From NCBI GenBank assembly GCA_947179485.1, contig OX359248.1:51594386-51658385 (forward strand): a stretch of 64,000 bases of DNA. The letters run 5' to 3'. Both the position numbers and the translations under genes were made by a program. The DNA is from Allacma fusca. Lineage: Eukaryota; Arthropoda; Collembola; Symphypleona; Sminthuridae. The notes beneath the pieces are model-generated. The model saw only the letters and a program-made list of their open reading frames with translations. It did no database searches and was not told the DNA's origin. Of the stretch, positions 25,807 through 37,952 are shown piece by piece; the first letter of the stretch is position 1, and each line of letters starts with the position of its first letter.

Positions 25807-26359
25807 CAGTGTTGTGGCAAAAGCAAAATGGATTTGCTGGTTGAAAGAACATGTACATTTTACTTGCTTGCTTTCTACGTAGCATGAATTAGCAAATGCT
25901 CTCCGTGGTTCGAGCTGCGATGGATGGAAGCATAAAAAGATGGCGTGGAAAACTCCATTTTTTTAACGCTGAAGTATTTTTAGCTACTCACATTTCAACA
26001 AGCACAAGTACGCTAATTAGTATTTTCATTAGTTGTTTCATAATAGCTCTTCTGATATTAAAAAACATTTCGAATTAATAAAATATTTTAATTACGTTAA
26101 GTTTATTATCAAGTTTATTATTAAGTACCTTTCTTGATCAGTTCATGGTGCCGCCTGTTCGTTTAATCAGCATGTTGCGCTTCCTAACATTAAAAACTGG
26201 TGCGTACAGTCAGTTACTATGGTTACTACGGTAGCATGCGCTGCTGACGTCGCCAATCATCCATCGTACTTGGTCCGCTTTCCAGCAACAATCAGAGAAA
26301 CTTGCTGAATTCAAGATTTTCGCGTCAGTAAAATCCATTTGGCTGTTGCCACAACACTG
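25807..26359. mobile_element. hAT-type non-autonomous DNA transposon (element B), 553 bp
   Basis: Terminal inverted repeats of 29 bp with two mismatches start CAGTGTTGTGGCAA (left 25807-25835, right 26331-26359). The insertion is flanked by a perfect 8-bp duplication, CTTACAAG, at 25799-25806 and 26360-26367. The terminus and 8-bp duplication point to hAT. The inside holds only short chance ORFs such as 25896-26078. It lies 41 bp (25758-25798) beyond the duplication of element A but has a different terminal sequence, so it is a separate family. Confidence 0.88.
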
Positions 26360-26367
26360 CTTACAAG

Positions 26368-27576
26368 GTATGGATATAATGATTACAGCATATCATTCTG
26401 ATAGTGGTCTCCAAATGCACTTTCGTTTCTTACTGTGCGATTAGTATTTTACTTACACAATTATGCATTATGTTCATCAAGTATTAATTTAGTTAAGTGT
26501 TTATTTAAATCATAATATTATTAATTGAAATGTATGTAAACAATTTCAGGAAGAATGTACAGATTTCGACAAGTTTAGTTTGTTAGATATAATCTGATAA
26601 GGATGAATCTGGGTCCAAGGTAACATTTTGGTGTATGAGTAATTTACAAACGGAAGATGTTACAGTACGATGTCGGATAAACAGTAGCTCAAAAGGTCAC
26701 TTTTAATGTAGTAGATAGCGTGGATTAGTCTTCATGTGAAATCATATATACGCTTTGGTAAATACAAGCTTAAACCTCTTTAATATCGCATCTCTCCGTT
26801 ATATGTGTACTAAGGACTTCATTGTCTTAATTTTGATTACGATAAGTTCAAAAATAAAAATCACTGAAAATAAAGATAGTGTCCTACGATTTGCATACAT
26901 TTTAAATTATTCTTGTTTTTGAACCGTAAAATAAATAAATTTAAAAACACTAACTTATTGCCAGCGTCTTAAAGAACCCTTAATAATTTACGGATTTCAC
27001 ATTGAATTTTTTAATAATAGCAAACTTCATCGGCCGAAATTGAACCCTATATTAATACCTAGAATCATTGAACTATATTTACTGACACTAGCAGTAAAGC
27101 CATCCGCAAATGCGGATGGTAATACAAATGAATGCTCTTAAGGACCCAGCATGGCTCCCCAGCATGTCTCATGTAATGGGGCGACGAGCAATTTCAGTGT
27201 ACACGGTCACTATGTACATTCTTTATTGTGTTTGTAGTATAGATTAATAACTACTGTACTTGTACAATTTATACTGCATACCAGTTTGCAATTGCAATAA
27301 TTATTATTGTACTTTTCGGTGCAGTTGTATCCTTTTCTTACAATTTCCTTACCAAGTGCAAGTAACTTATGAACTAACTACAAGCTCACTACGGTTATTG
27401 GATAATCTTATTAACTCCTTCAGACTAATTTAAACAAATAACACGACATTAATTTTACACGAATGTAGTTGCAAAACTAGTTATGTCAGACGAATGCACT
27501 TTATACTTTAAATCAATTACTAAAATTATTATACAACACAAAATGGTGGGGGCATATCTATGTTAAATAAATATAA
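26368..27576. other. Leader region between hAT element B and the Penelope-like frame
   Basis: AT-rich with no ORF of note and the hairpin at 27100-27119. It may include the 5' part of the Penelope-like element, but no pseudo-LTR was recognised. Confidence 0.5.
27100..27119. other. Perfect 8-bp hairpin
   Basis: CCATCCGC and GCGGATGG are separated by AAAT. It is unusually GC-rich for its surroundings and lies about 460 bases before the Penelope-like frame. No CTRR end follows closely, so a Helitron end is not supported. Confidence 0.45.
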
Positions 27577-28329
27577 ATGCATGTTGGTATGCAATTTATG
27601 GTGTATATATTTAAACTACAAAGTGAAGTCAGAAAATTAGCACAACTGAAAAACGATATTAATTTTTTAAGACAATGCAAAAAACATAAAATCATCCCTG
27701 ATTTTATATGTGTTCCACATTTCAAAGTTATAAGCAAGAAGTCACTTCAACTTAAACGAACATTTGAAATCAAGTTAATTGCAGAACATTTAAATTGTAA
27801 ATACAAAGATATCAAAAAAACAAGACATTCCATCTATAATTTAAATCAACGCATGACCAAATTACCAACAGAAATATACAATCATATACAAGATTGTTTA
27901 CAGAATGATTATGACACCAAATTTCAGAAAATCAAATCAAAACAAACAAATAAAATTGATAAAATTGTGTTGTCACAATTTCAAGGATTCATTGTTCCAG
28001 GTGATCAAGAAGACAAACTAAGTGCCAAAAGAACAGTAGTGAATCTTAGTTCATATCTTCCGACAAAAGAGGAGATGAATGTGCTTCAATTAGTATTAAA
28101 CTTCTCTATAACCCCTACGGGAAGAGACGTTCATGAATTAAAACTAAAACTCATCGCAAGTATTGAATCCAGTTTCACATCTTTCAATGTACCTCCTAAC
28201 GAACAATATGATGTACGTCAAAACATTACTGGAATTCTTCAAAAAGGACATCTGGATACCAGTAATGCTAGAATTCAGAAAATAATACGTAATTTAACCA
28301 AAAAAAAGTATTTACATTTTATCAGCTGA
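27577..28329 (+). pseudogene. Penelope-like element: N-terminal polyprotein segment
   Basis: A 250-codon frame, Lys/Asn-rich and helical looking, which precedes the RT core. It contains SYLPTKEEMNVLQLVLNFSI, similar in style to the conserved N-terminal part of Penelope-like proteins. It ends at TGA soon after the A8 run at 28300-28307; reading with one A fewer continues straight into IYILSADKGNATVIMDK. The start is uncertain, since the first Met codons lie in AT-rich leader-like sequence. A homopolymer difference of this type could also be a sequencing or assembly error. Confidence 0.8.
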
Positions 28330-28821
28330 TAAAGGTAACGCAACCGTCATTATGGACAAATCAGAGTATGAAGTAAAAATTCATGAATTAATTGAATCCG
28401 GTCCGTATGAATTGTTACCTTCTGATCCAACAAAGGAATGCTACAAATCTCTGAAACGTGTTTGCGATAAACTACTTCATGAATAGAAAATAACAGAAGA
28501 AACAATTGCTTACTTATTACCAGCTTATCCCAGGATGTCAAAATTTTTGGGGTTACCTAAAATTCACAAGAATGGCAATCCAATGAGACCTATTAATGAT
28601 TTCAAATTCTCCATCTTTTATAGTGCAGCAAAGTTTTTGAACAAAATAATATCTAAATCAGCTGCGGGATTCTGGTCCTCAGTTAAGAATTCCTCGGAAC
28701 TCATGAAAACAATTCGTCACTTAAAAATACCTGAAGATGCAATATTCATTTCATTTGACGTGAAGTCACTTTTTACCAGCCTCCCCATGCCTGAAACGCT
28801 ACAAGCCACACATGACTTACT
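28308..28821 (+). pseudogene. Penelope-like element: reverse transcriptase fingers and palm, 5' part
   Basis: This frame runs from ILSADKGNATVIMDKSEYEV to HDLL and carries RT motifs FLGLPKIHKNGNPMRPI and ISFDVKSLFTSLPM (first catalytic Asp). It is interrupted by TAG at 28484-28486 and leaves frame near 28821 through an apparent one-base deletion, after which the protein continues as TDVKWKENLPKNIEV. Confidence 0.85.
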
Positions 28822-29667
28822 ACTGATGTTAAATGGAAAGAAAATCTACCAAAGAATATTGAAGTCGATGATATCATGAAATTGCTTCGAACTTGCACAA
28901 CCGATACGTTTTTCTCCTTTCGAGGTAACATTTACAGACAAGTAGACGGAATCCCAATGGGGAGCCCCATCTCATCAACTCTAGCAGATATATATTTACA
29001 ATCACTAGAGGACAAACTTATCAAGAATCACCCTCAAATACACTTTTGGGTAAGATATGTAGACGATGTTCTTGCCATTGTAAATAAGAACGAAGTTAAA
29101 AACATCTTATACACAATTAATCAATTTCATCCGAACATCCAATTTACATTTGAAGTGGAAACAAATGATCAAATACCATTTTTAGATGTTTTTATACAAA
29201 GACAAGAGGATAATTCGATTAAAACAAAAGTATATCAAAAAACGACACATACGGACAGATATTTACATTACCAATCATATCATCATCAATCAAACAAAAT
29301 CTCCGTTATTGATATTTTATTATTCAGAGCTTTTACCGTTTGCCATAAATATTACTTAAACGATGAAATTCTACATGTAAAGAATATTCTACAACAAAAT
29401 GGATATCCATCAAGCCTCATTTCGAGAAGAATAAAAAGAATGCACATAAAATTTAACACATCTAATCAACATGGCACATCCAATCCAATCAACCAATCTA
29501 ATTTACCCACAAGAAAGGATCAGCCTCAAGTAATAACTGACTCTCAACTTGAAATTAAAATCGAAAATGGGAACGAAGAACCCGAAGAAGACACCAAGTG
29601 GGTCCCCATTCCATTCCTAGGTCATTTATCCAATAAAATTGCCGGATTATTAAGAAGAAAATTTTAA
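28822..29667 (+). pseudogene. Penelope-like element: reverse transcriptase palm and thumb with YVDD
   Basis: Continuous frame with GIPMGSPISSTLADIYL, VRYVDDVLAIV (catalytic aspartates intact) and DQIPFLDVFIQR, all standard Penelope-like RT blocks. It ends IPFLGHLSNKIAGLLRRKF then TAA at 29665-29667, just before the linker to the endonuclease; since the frame resumes at once after the TAA, this is a nonsense change rather than a natural end. Confidence 0.9.
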
Positions 29668-30066
29668 TGTAAAATTACTTTCTTGCCCGGTAAGAAAATT
29701 AAAAGTATGCTGAATCGAATTAAGGACAAAGAAGAAAACGAAACCCACGTCATATATAGGATTCCATGCAATTCATGTGACAAAATATATTATGGTGAGA
29801 CTTATCGTCCTTTACACACACGACTGAAAGAACACATGGACCAAGTTCGATTGAAAAACCGTGAAAAATCAGCAGTTGCTCGACATATTTGTAACAACAG
29901 AAATCATTCCATCGACTGGGATAACGCCAAATCAGTTATGAAAGAACCAAATCATGTATTAAGGAAGATTAAGGATTTGACGTTGACACTAACCCCTTCA
30001 GTATCTGTAAAATACATGCTAATACTATTGCGTGCTGACTTCTTTACGTACATATCATTGCAGTAA
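29668..30066 (+). pseudogene. Penelope-like element: GIY-YIG endonuclease domain
   Basis: Same frame as the RT segment after the TAA. HVIYRIPCNSCDKIYYGETY gives the GIY..YIG pair (here VIY..YYG), followed by RPLHTRLKEHMDQ with the catalytic-type Arg, and ARHICNNRNHSIDW with the Cys/His residues typical of Penelope-like endonucleases. Family knowledge: this nuclease nicks target DNA to prime reverse transcription. The C-terminal end after KEPNHVLRKIKDL looks diverged. Confidence 0.88.
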
Positions 30067-30934
30067 TCAACAAAAACCTCTAATTGACCTACACTAGCAA
30101 CATTAAAATAGTGAATCATGATTAGAACAAAGAAGAACAACGATTTTTATTGCGACTTTATAAAACAATTCAAAAATCCACTTGCATATTGTAAGGTCCT
30201 GAGACCTCAATTGTTGATCTAAGATTGTGTTATTAGAATCAAACAAATTCGCGTGAAGGTTACAATCGAAGCGCTTTGAATTAGGTTTAGGAACGTTGGA
30301 CCGTACATAACAAAATGACAGCGTCAGGAAAGTCACTGTAATACATCCTTGTTCCTGAAGACTAGTTCACCCAAACCTTGATCTCTGTATTGACCAAATA
30401 AATGACCCAACATATGTGAAGAACCTGCTGGAAAGCTTGCCAGAAAGTCCATACAACATCATACAAATGAGCACCAAAAGAAATTTCAAAAATATTTGCA
30501 TGTGAAACAAATGCAATGCCGTCAGTATCCTTATAATTTCGACTTTATTGTGCGGTCTCGGGGAATGTCACCTCAGTTTTTGATCTAGATCATTGAAACA
30601 AGCTTTGAAAGATCTGGAAGAACTAAATATTAATTAAATTACACACGTGTAGTTGAATTCAGTATGGATAACTAAACTTTGAAAACCTTTTACAATCGAA
30701 ATTAAAATTGTTCATGTTCGTGCGACATCTATTGGTTAATGAAAATAACAATTCGATGCAAACAAACACCTAGACTCTAGATAGGTAGCATCCAAGTTTT
30801 TGTATATATCAGTGGTCGTCACGTGAACGGGTGATACCCGGCTACATGGGAATGGGAACGAGTGTAGGGACGGGTACGGGAACAACCAACAAGTTCCTAA
30901 CAAGTTTGGGTACAGGAACAGGAACACACCGCCC
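30067..30934. other. Spacer between Penelope-like and mariner-like relics
   Basis: No gene seen. At 30826-30930 there are degenerate GGGAACG/GGTACGGGAAC words. A sequence GCGACATCTATTGG near 30723 resembles the CTCF-like motif at 23459 but breaks the consensus. Confidence 0.5.
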
Positions 30935-31680
30935 ATGGTAAACAAGATCCGATTATTGGCTTCCAAGGAGAACCCGCCTACCCAGAAAGATACTTGTCGA
31001 AGAGTTGGATTATTACCGAGTGCGATGAGAAAAATTATTTCTAAACGTAACAAGGAAATTCGTCACAAACACCGAGTTTATAAGTTGATCCCGCGCCACA
31101 AGGCTAACCGGAAACGGAATTTCAGAATCCTGTATGAGCGTCATCTTTCCTGCCAAAGGTCCGAATTCGTAGTGTCATTGGATGAGGCTTTTTTCGAAAT
31201 CCGGAATACCAAGGGAAAACGAAGAATTTGTTACATTACCAAGAGGGAAAAATCCCGGAAGATTGTTACGTGGAGCAGGTCGAATTCTGTAAGACATTCA
31301 TGGTGGTAGGCACAATACGTGGTATAGGAGTGCTGCCGTTCATTAACGTGCCACGAAAAGTAAAATCAAATGCAGAGTACTAGATATATTGACCGTGTTT
31401 TAAAGCCACTAGTGAATGGCCACATTCCATCAGTCTACAATGAAGTCCTGGACAAGGTGTTCACACACCATGACGCGGCATCCTCCCATACTGCCCGAAA
31501 AACTCAGGCCTACGCCCAAGATGTGAGGAGATCCACCGAAGTGAACACCTTTAAAAAAAAGCGTCATTTCTGTCAAGTCGCCTGTCGCCAGCCCAATGGA
31601 TTTTTTGTTCTTTTGGCTACCTTAAAAACGTCAAGGGCGTCGCGCTCCTACAACCGAATACGAGATTTGGAATGAAGTAT
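30935..31680 (+). pseudogene. Decayed mariner-like transposase (Tc1/mariner superfamily)
   Basis: Pieces in different frames line up with a mariner-type transposase. First, NKIRLLASKENPPTQKD with a helix-turn-helix look, then VYKLIPRHKANRKRNFRILY and VVSLDEAFFEI (first catalytic Asp). After a frameshift near 31270, FMVVGTIRGIGVLPFINVPR continues, and after another near 31378, YIDRVLKPLVNGHIPSVYN and VFTHHDAASSHTARKTQAY (second Asp). The third acidic block, ASPMDF near 31590-31610, is again out of frame. At least three frame breaks make it a relic. I could not find terminal inverted repeats or a TA duplication with confidence. Confidence 0.8.
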
Positions 31681-34600
31681 AAAAGGAGGAAGTCCATGTA
31701 TTGTAAAGGTATGATTATACGTTCCGTTCTTGAATTTACGCTGTTGTTTTGCTGATATTAAAAGCACTGCATTAAATTCTAAAACTGAACTATTGAAAAA
31801 TATTTTCCATTTTAAATATACTTCGGAAAACGAAAAGAATTCGAACTTGGACATTTGTGGACGATACATATATGCTCATATATAAATCTTCAGATCTTAC
31901 AGGAAATTAGGTTGTGCAGAGCAATTAAATAGCTTCTCAATGAGTAATTTACAGCTAAGATGACAGATCCCAGTCAAATGAAATTTTTATTCCCCCCTAA
32001 AATCAAGAATGCTCCAAAAACAATTGTTTTCAAAATGTTTTACTCTGATATGCAAGAATCTGAAATATTTGAATTAATTATCATCTTTATCAAGAGGCAA
32101 TTAGTCAGTGGACGGATCTAACTCTCGGATGAAGCTTTTGCAAAGAATGATTATGGTCGATATGGTATCATTTCTACTTGGGTCTCAACATACCTTGCAA
32201 GTAATTTTTCGTAGTTTTGAGCCCTGGTCAACATGATACTGAGTTTCCTAAATTCATTTTGTGAACAAACAATTAACTCTGAGGTGGTGGGACATGTTTA
32301 AAACGATTCTTCCTTTCCGACTAAGAAATAATAACGGCACGAAAAATTGGCTCTTTCAAATTTCCTGCCCAAAATGACTGACTGAAAATGTTGGTTAAGA
32401 TGATTTTATCTTGTCGAGCAAATAAATATCGTTCAAATGAGGTTTTAATTGCCTGTTGATTACATCCTAATACAAATAGATTGCAGTTTTTCGACAGTTG
32501 TAGGACACCTCAAAAACGGTCCTGGAAACTTTAAATCCCGGGGATATAATGGATTGGATTTTAAAGGGTGCAGATGCAGCATGTGCTGACAAACTGGACC
32601 TAAATTTCATGTAATATTTGGAAGCACCGGCAAGCACAGCAAAACATCAAGATTGTGAGTTTTTTTAAACAATTACCAGTTAAAAGTTTGAAAACTAATC
32701 TAACCGAATCCAAATTTTATTTCTGGTGACCACTTTCATATGGAACTGTACTTGGCTCAATGCTTAGCACTTACAGTAACATCGAGTTATGAATTTCTTC
32801 TACAAATTATATATTTGTAGGAAAAAAGTTAACCCTAGGTTCCAATAGTTTGTGAAACATGAAGTGAGTACCTCTACTAAATTGATATAGCATAGGAGTC
32901 ACGACTAATTTCGGGTAATTTTGGCCAACTCTTGTCGTGTATCGGGTACATTGTATGTGTTTTGTTGTCGGGTAATTTTGTGTCTGCCCGACAATTTTCT
33001 GTGAATTTCTACCGACAATTGTCGCGTTGTCGGGTAACTTTGCCTGGGTTCTTATACCAATTTGGGTAACAGTTTTGAGTTTCTGTGTAAGGTATTTTGT
33101 CGATTTTGTCTTGTGTCTCGTAGCTTATGCCAAAATTGTATAGGATATTTTCGGCCATTTTCTGACGGGTACATATCTGTTCTGATTTTATCATTAAATT
33201 TTCTGATAAATATAGGATAGCGGAATTATCCTATCCATAATGAACCTTACAAACGCTTGTGCAGGACTCCAAAATATTTGTTTGTATCTACCTCATACAA
33301 GAGAGCTAGCTCAAAAATACTTACTATTTTGTGGCAAAATGTTTTATTACAACACTCGTCCATACTTTCTAAAATTTATATTACTGGCCGTTGTATACTT
33401 ACACTTGAGAATTTCAGGTATCATTGGCATAGAGTGGGATTCAAAGTCGGGAATTTTATGGGCAAATTTTAAAGTTAGGTTTTTATTACAAGTCTACGCT
33501 TACCAGAAAATCCAATTTGTCGCTTGTTTATAAGAGCATTTTATGGATTTTCCATTGTTCTATTTGTTGTTGTCAAGAACTGCTGGCAAAGTAATATAAA
33601 ATAAAGGACAAGGTTGTATAAAAAAGGCCCAACAGAAGTTACTACTTCTGTCTTTTTGTTATGGTCATTCAATGCGCGTACTTAAGCTGCTTCTTTGGTG
33701 GCAAAGTTTCTAGAAAATTCCTAAGATTTGTTTTATTAGCTTGGTACTAGTACTTAAATAAGTGTCTGAAAATGTGAACCGTAGTCCTTGTTCCGAAAAA
33801 TGTTAACTTCCTTGAAATAAATTACGACTTTGATGGACGTATTTTTTTCGCAACTAGCTATTTTAGCCCAAGCCAATGAATTGAATGTAATAAAATCTGC
33901 AAGAAAATTTGCTATTAAAAGGGAGAACCAAATATCTACTAGCTAGTCATTTGCATGTACAAAGTACAGGGGAAGGTAATACTCCTCCCTACCCTGTACA
34001 CACGTTTCACATGGAGAATTTACATATGCACGTACTTCATCGAACTAGCGAACAAAATAGCGCTCTTACATTTCATAAAATTGGAACCACTGACACTAAA
34101 CTTTTATCCGCAGCACAGGAAACCCGCTTGCATAATAAAATACAATAGGGGAAACTTATAATAAAACTGACACTTCCAAAGAATCCCAAGCGGAGGGAAA
34201 ATAAGCACTCATCAGTTATGCTGTAGCAAGCATCCCTAATAACACATGCGCGCATTGCAGTGTGTTTAACATTGCTGCAGCTTAGGATGGATTTTGTTTT
34301 CGTTGAGATGTGCAGTGTCAAGGGAACCGTGAGAGAGAAATGTTGTACCTCACATTGAGAGTGCGTCGAAGCTGTATAAACGTGGAGTGATCGGATATTT
34401 TATTATTTACTTTACACACTGTACATCAGATCTACACACATACACACAGTTCTTACTTCTCTAACAATCAAATTTTACCCCGGAATAAAATTATACGGAC
34501 AGTTCAGTAGTTTGGTGATAGTGGGAATATTTTAATTAAAATGTGCACGGGAAAAAATTCTCCCCCTAATGTTTTCGCTATATGCAATAGCTAAACATAT

Positions 34601-37600
34601 AAGGTAACAAATTTGACTTATTTCCCTTACATGTTTCAAATCCATTAGTCCTACTTTACCTACGGGCAAGTTCAGGTTCAGATAGAGTTATAAAATCCAA
34701 TGGCTATCATAATTGCCGCTATTAGATTTCTTACCACAAAACAATTTTATAAAACTCAGATCATGCTCGCCGCGGTGGTTACGCAATCGCCGATGGATTT
34801 CCTACATGCATTCCCTTAGCTACACACACCTTTTTGAGCATAGGAGCACGTTTTACATATATGGAAGAAATAACCAGGAATTTTTGTATCCTTGGTCTGG
34901 GGAAAAAATATTTTGGCCAAAACAAGGTTTTTTTCCCTCTATAGCCCAGACTCGAAGAAAATAAATACAAAAACGCACTTGTGGTTTGCTCTGCGTTATT
35001 ACATGTTAATGCTTGTGTAACCTTAAATTCGTGTGTCCATGAGTCATTTCTAGCCATCTGCTCTGTGCTGGCTTGTCTTATCATGATTGAGCAAAAAATA
35101 ACAATATTGCATGATTTAATGGTTGCTGGAAAGCTGGCTCATAATTTTTTCGAGGTTCTGTCAAGCCCACAATTTTCCCTTTGTACTTGAAATTTTTCAA
35201 CATTGTTTCGTACAAAGTAGAGTCTTTGGAAGTTGGAAGTCCAAGACCACCTCACTGGCATTTGGACAGACAAAAGGGAAAAGTTCTTTGACTTGTCTTG
35301 TCACCCCTCCTGAAAACGTATTGCCTTTGATGCATTAAATATGTGTTGTATGGATACTGGTTTCTGACTAGAAATCTCCTCTTAATTGACTACCATAGAG
35401 CATTTCGTAGTATTTAAATTCCCTCCATTGTTGATTAAATTTATTAAATTTTTATTTCTTTAAGCACCCTCAAGAAAAGTCATTCATGGACGGAGAATTT
35501 ACGTGCACTTGTACTCTTTAAGAGTCATCTTGGAAGACAGTCGTAATTTGTCACTGCCTTGCAGCCGTTCCACATTTTTTATGTGGGGAGATTCAAGCGT
35601 TGATTTGTTTCCGGCTTACAAAAGCGATTTTGTCTCCTGTATATATTTTCCCCCGTATTTTATATATAAAGGGACAGATAGAGAGAGAGAGAGAGAGAAA
35701 GAGAGAAAAGCTCAGAAAAAAACGTATCTTCTGACACTGTGGTTTCCAACTGGAAGTTTTTCGTGGTGTGTGATGCGTAACAAATAAAGTTGGAAATACA
35801 CGAGTCATATATTATACACTCGAGCCTGTGAACGGCCCTACAAGTTACAATAATAAAAATACATGTTTACTACACCGCAGACTGCATGTTGAACATTCGT
35901 CCAAGGCATGTGTATCATCAGTCAGTGTTTTCTGTGTCGTGTACATATACATACATACCTATACATATAAATGTGTACCTACAATAATATTGTAATTACA
36001 TCCTGAGTGGATTATGACGTAGACTTTTCAATAGAAGTGCATCATCGTCTCTTTCCCCTGTCATTTCTCAGATACATATATTGTTGCATTACACACACAC
36101 ACATTCACATTTCTTTTTGTTATTATTATGTGCACGAATATATTTTTTCTCCAAAGTGCCCCTCATGAGGATGATACATTCAATGATGACTCTGAAATTT
36201 CTCCTACCAATCATTCCGTCCTCTCTGATGCACTCATCCAACTGTCAAATTGACGTGCTACTGCCCTTTGCTTCGTCGACCAACTTGGCAAGCAAGATAT
36301 TATCCTTTTAGTTCGTGGCAGATTTTCAAACATGGGTATAAGTTTACACCGCATTTTTTTGTTGTTTCCTGTTTACCTTGAACCGATTTTTAAGTTATCT
36401 TTTTTAGTCCTAGTATCTCAATTTTTTATGTAGATATATCTACAAATCTATGTATTTACATGAGGAAAAATATGAGGGAAAGATTGAAGAGCATGTATAG
36501 GCATGAGGTGGATATGTATCCAACCCGAAATGACATAACTGCGATAATATTATCAAGCCGTCATCGTTCATGTAGTATGCGACCACACTCCTGAACAAAT
36601 CTTTCAAATGTGTGTGCTCCGAAGTATATAGAATTATCTCCGGTGATATATCTTTCGGATGTGTCTCTCTGCATTGCATATTTGTAGAACTTGACTCCAG
36701 TCTTTATCTTTGTTTGATTCTATTGGAGGCTAGAGTGCTGATGACGAGTTTAAAACTTGGCGTCCTGACAGTCTCGCTGGTTTTTTTTCCCCCTAAGACT
36801 CAAAGGTTACACCTACATACACATGATTGATCATGTTGATGAAAAGTTAATCAAAATAACATTGATATTGCGTGGAAACTTGGAACATTTATTGTTATTT
36901 TTAGATCATTAAATTGTCATTTCAAGTCTCCATCTTTCCCCGTATCCACCAGGATACAATATTCTTGTAACCCTGGAGAGGACTGAGTCTTCATTAAAAT
37001 TACATTTGTTTACATTTCCTCTTTGAAGCAACCTTAGCCTCAATATATTTTGATCCAAAAGAAAGAATCCCCGTGTTGTTTCCTTCATATGAGTGTAAGT
37101 CGAACCTGAAATTTGTGCATTCCTGTCTGTCAAGACAGATACTCAAATGTGAATCCTTCCGAGGATGAGCTCTGTAACACTGGAATTAGGTTTTTGGCAG
37201 ATATTTCTAGAGACTATTAGCCCTCGAGCCGTGAGTGAAGTTTAAAGGCTTTAGGGTTTCATTTTGCTCAAATCCTTAGCTAAATAGCAGGAAACAGCTT
37301 TGTATATTTCTTTTTTAAAAGTTCACATTTCTTTCAGGAGCAATTATTTTTTATGACTTTTACACATTGCTATATAACTTGACATCCACTGCAAGGACGC
37401 GTCTAATGTATGTATCTATGTAAACATTACAGGGAAGATTTCTTCCTTTCCAGTCCTCTCCTCACCAATGAGTCAGTCAGACTCGTAAACTTTTTTTAGC
37501 TTTGAATTTTAATTAAGTTTGAAACCTTTACGATGAGAAAATAAGCCGCTTCGTATGATTTGTGTGTGAAGGACTCCGGATATGCATATATTTTTTTGAA

Positions 37601-37892
37601 TGGGGAAAAAGGAGGATTTTTACATATAGTCGAAGATAGTCTGCTCTCTTCCCTGTGTTCAAGAAAGTTTTGGAAATTGTTTACAGTTCTAGAATTTATA
37701 TATTCAATTGTGACACACGAGCATATAGTAAAAGTAGTAGTAACAATAAAAATTTCTGACATTTTCCCTCCCTTCACAATACTTCTCCTCACATACTCTG
37801 TTTAGCCAGGAATTCATGGGGTGTACATAGGGATGTCTGGAATTAATTCATTGCTTTTGTAAATCGTGCTTCAAATGATCGTTTTTATGCAG
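31681..37892. other. Upstream region of chimaerin, no recognised gene
   Basis: AT-rich. At 32908-33050 the words GTCGGGTAATTTTG and CCGACAATT recur in both orientations, a worn repeat. At 33213-33235 GGATAG and CTATCC flank GCGGAATTATC, a short inverted repeat. The AG tract at 35671 lies here. Promoter and 5' UTR exons of chimaerin may be inside, but I cannot place them. Confidence 0.5.
35671..35708. repeat. (AG)n-rich microsatellite
   Basis: GATAGAGAGAGAG followed by further AG units with an interrupting AAA. Confidence 0.85.
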
Positions 37893-37952
37893 GAACAGGT
37901 CTCGACCCAAGCATGGACCGGAAAATACCAACAGCACTTTGGAGAACGCAAT
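37893..37952 (+). CDS. CHN1/CHN2-like: Chimaerin coding exon 1 (N-terminus, residues 1-13 plus one base)
   Basis: ATG at 37913 in a good context (AAGCATGG) opens MDRKIPTALWRTQ, followed by donor GTAAGC at 37953. The single leftover base T joins TG of the next exon to make Leu14. The spliced text WRTQLLKLVNEAP aligns with WKSYLYQLQQEAP of alpha2-chimaerin, which is the main support for this small exon. The frame stays open upstream (TGLDPS) to acceptors after 37892 or 37898, both of which would receive one base from a preceding exon. This may therefore be an internal exon with the true start further 5', or the bases before the ATG may be 5' UTR. Confidence 0.8.

Larger units (their letters stand above)
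27577..30066 (+). mobile_element. Penelope-like retroelement (reverse transcriptase plus GIY-YIG endonuclease), lightly damaged
   Basis: Read across three frames, the region encodes a Penelope-like polyprotein: an N-terminal domain, the phrase ILSADKGNATVIMDK, RT motifs FLGLPKIHKNG, ISFDVKSLFTSLP, GIPMGSPISSTLADIYL and the catalytic YVDD, a thumb region, then a GIY-YIG nuclease. Lesions are few: one extra base in an A8 run at 28300-28307, a TAG at 28484-28486, a one-base deletion near 28821, and a TAA at 29665-29667. The order RT then GIY-YIG with a CNSC and RHIC..H block is diagnostic of Penelope-like elements in animals. True ends and the flanking pseudo-LTRs were not found, so the element extends an unknown distance on both sides. 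Confidence 0.92.

Noticed and set aside
27100-27119. Hairpin considered as a Helitron 3' end
   Set aside because: No CTRR terminus follows within about a dozen bases and no matching 5' TC end was seen.
30736-31053. 105-codon minus-strand frame
   Set aside because: It is a shadow of the mariner-like transposase relic on the opposite strand.
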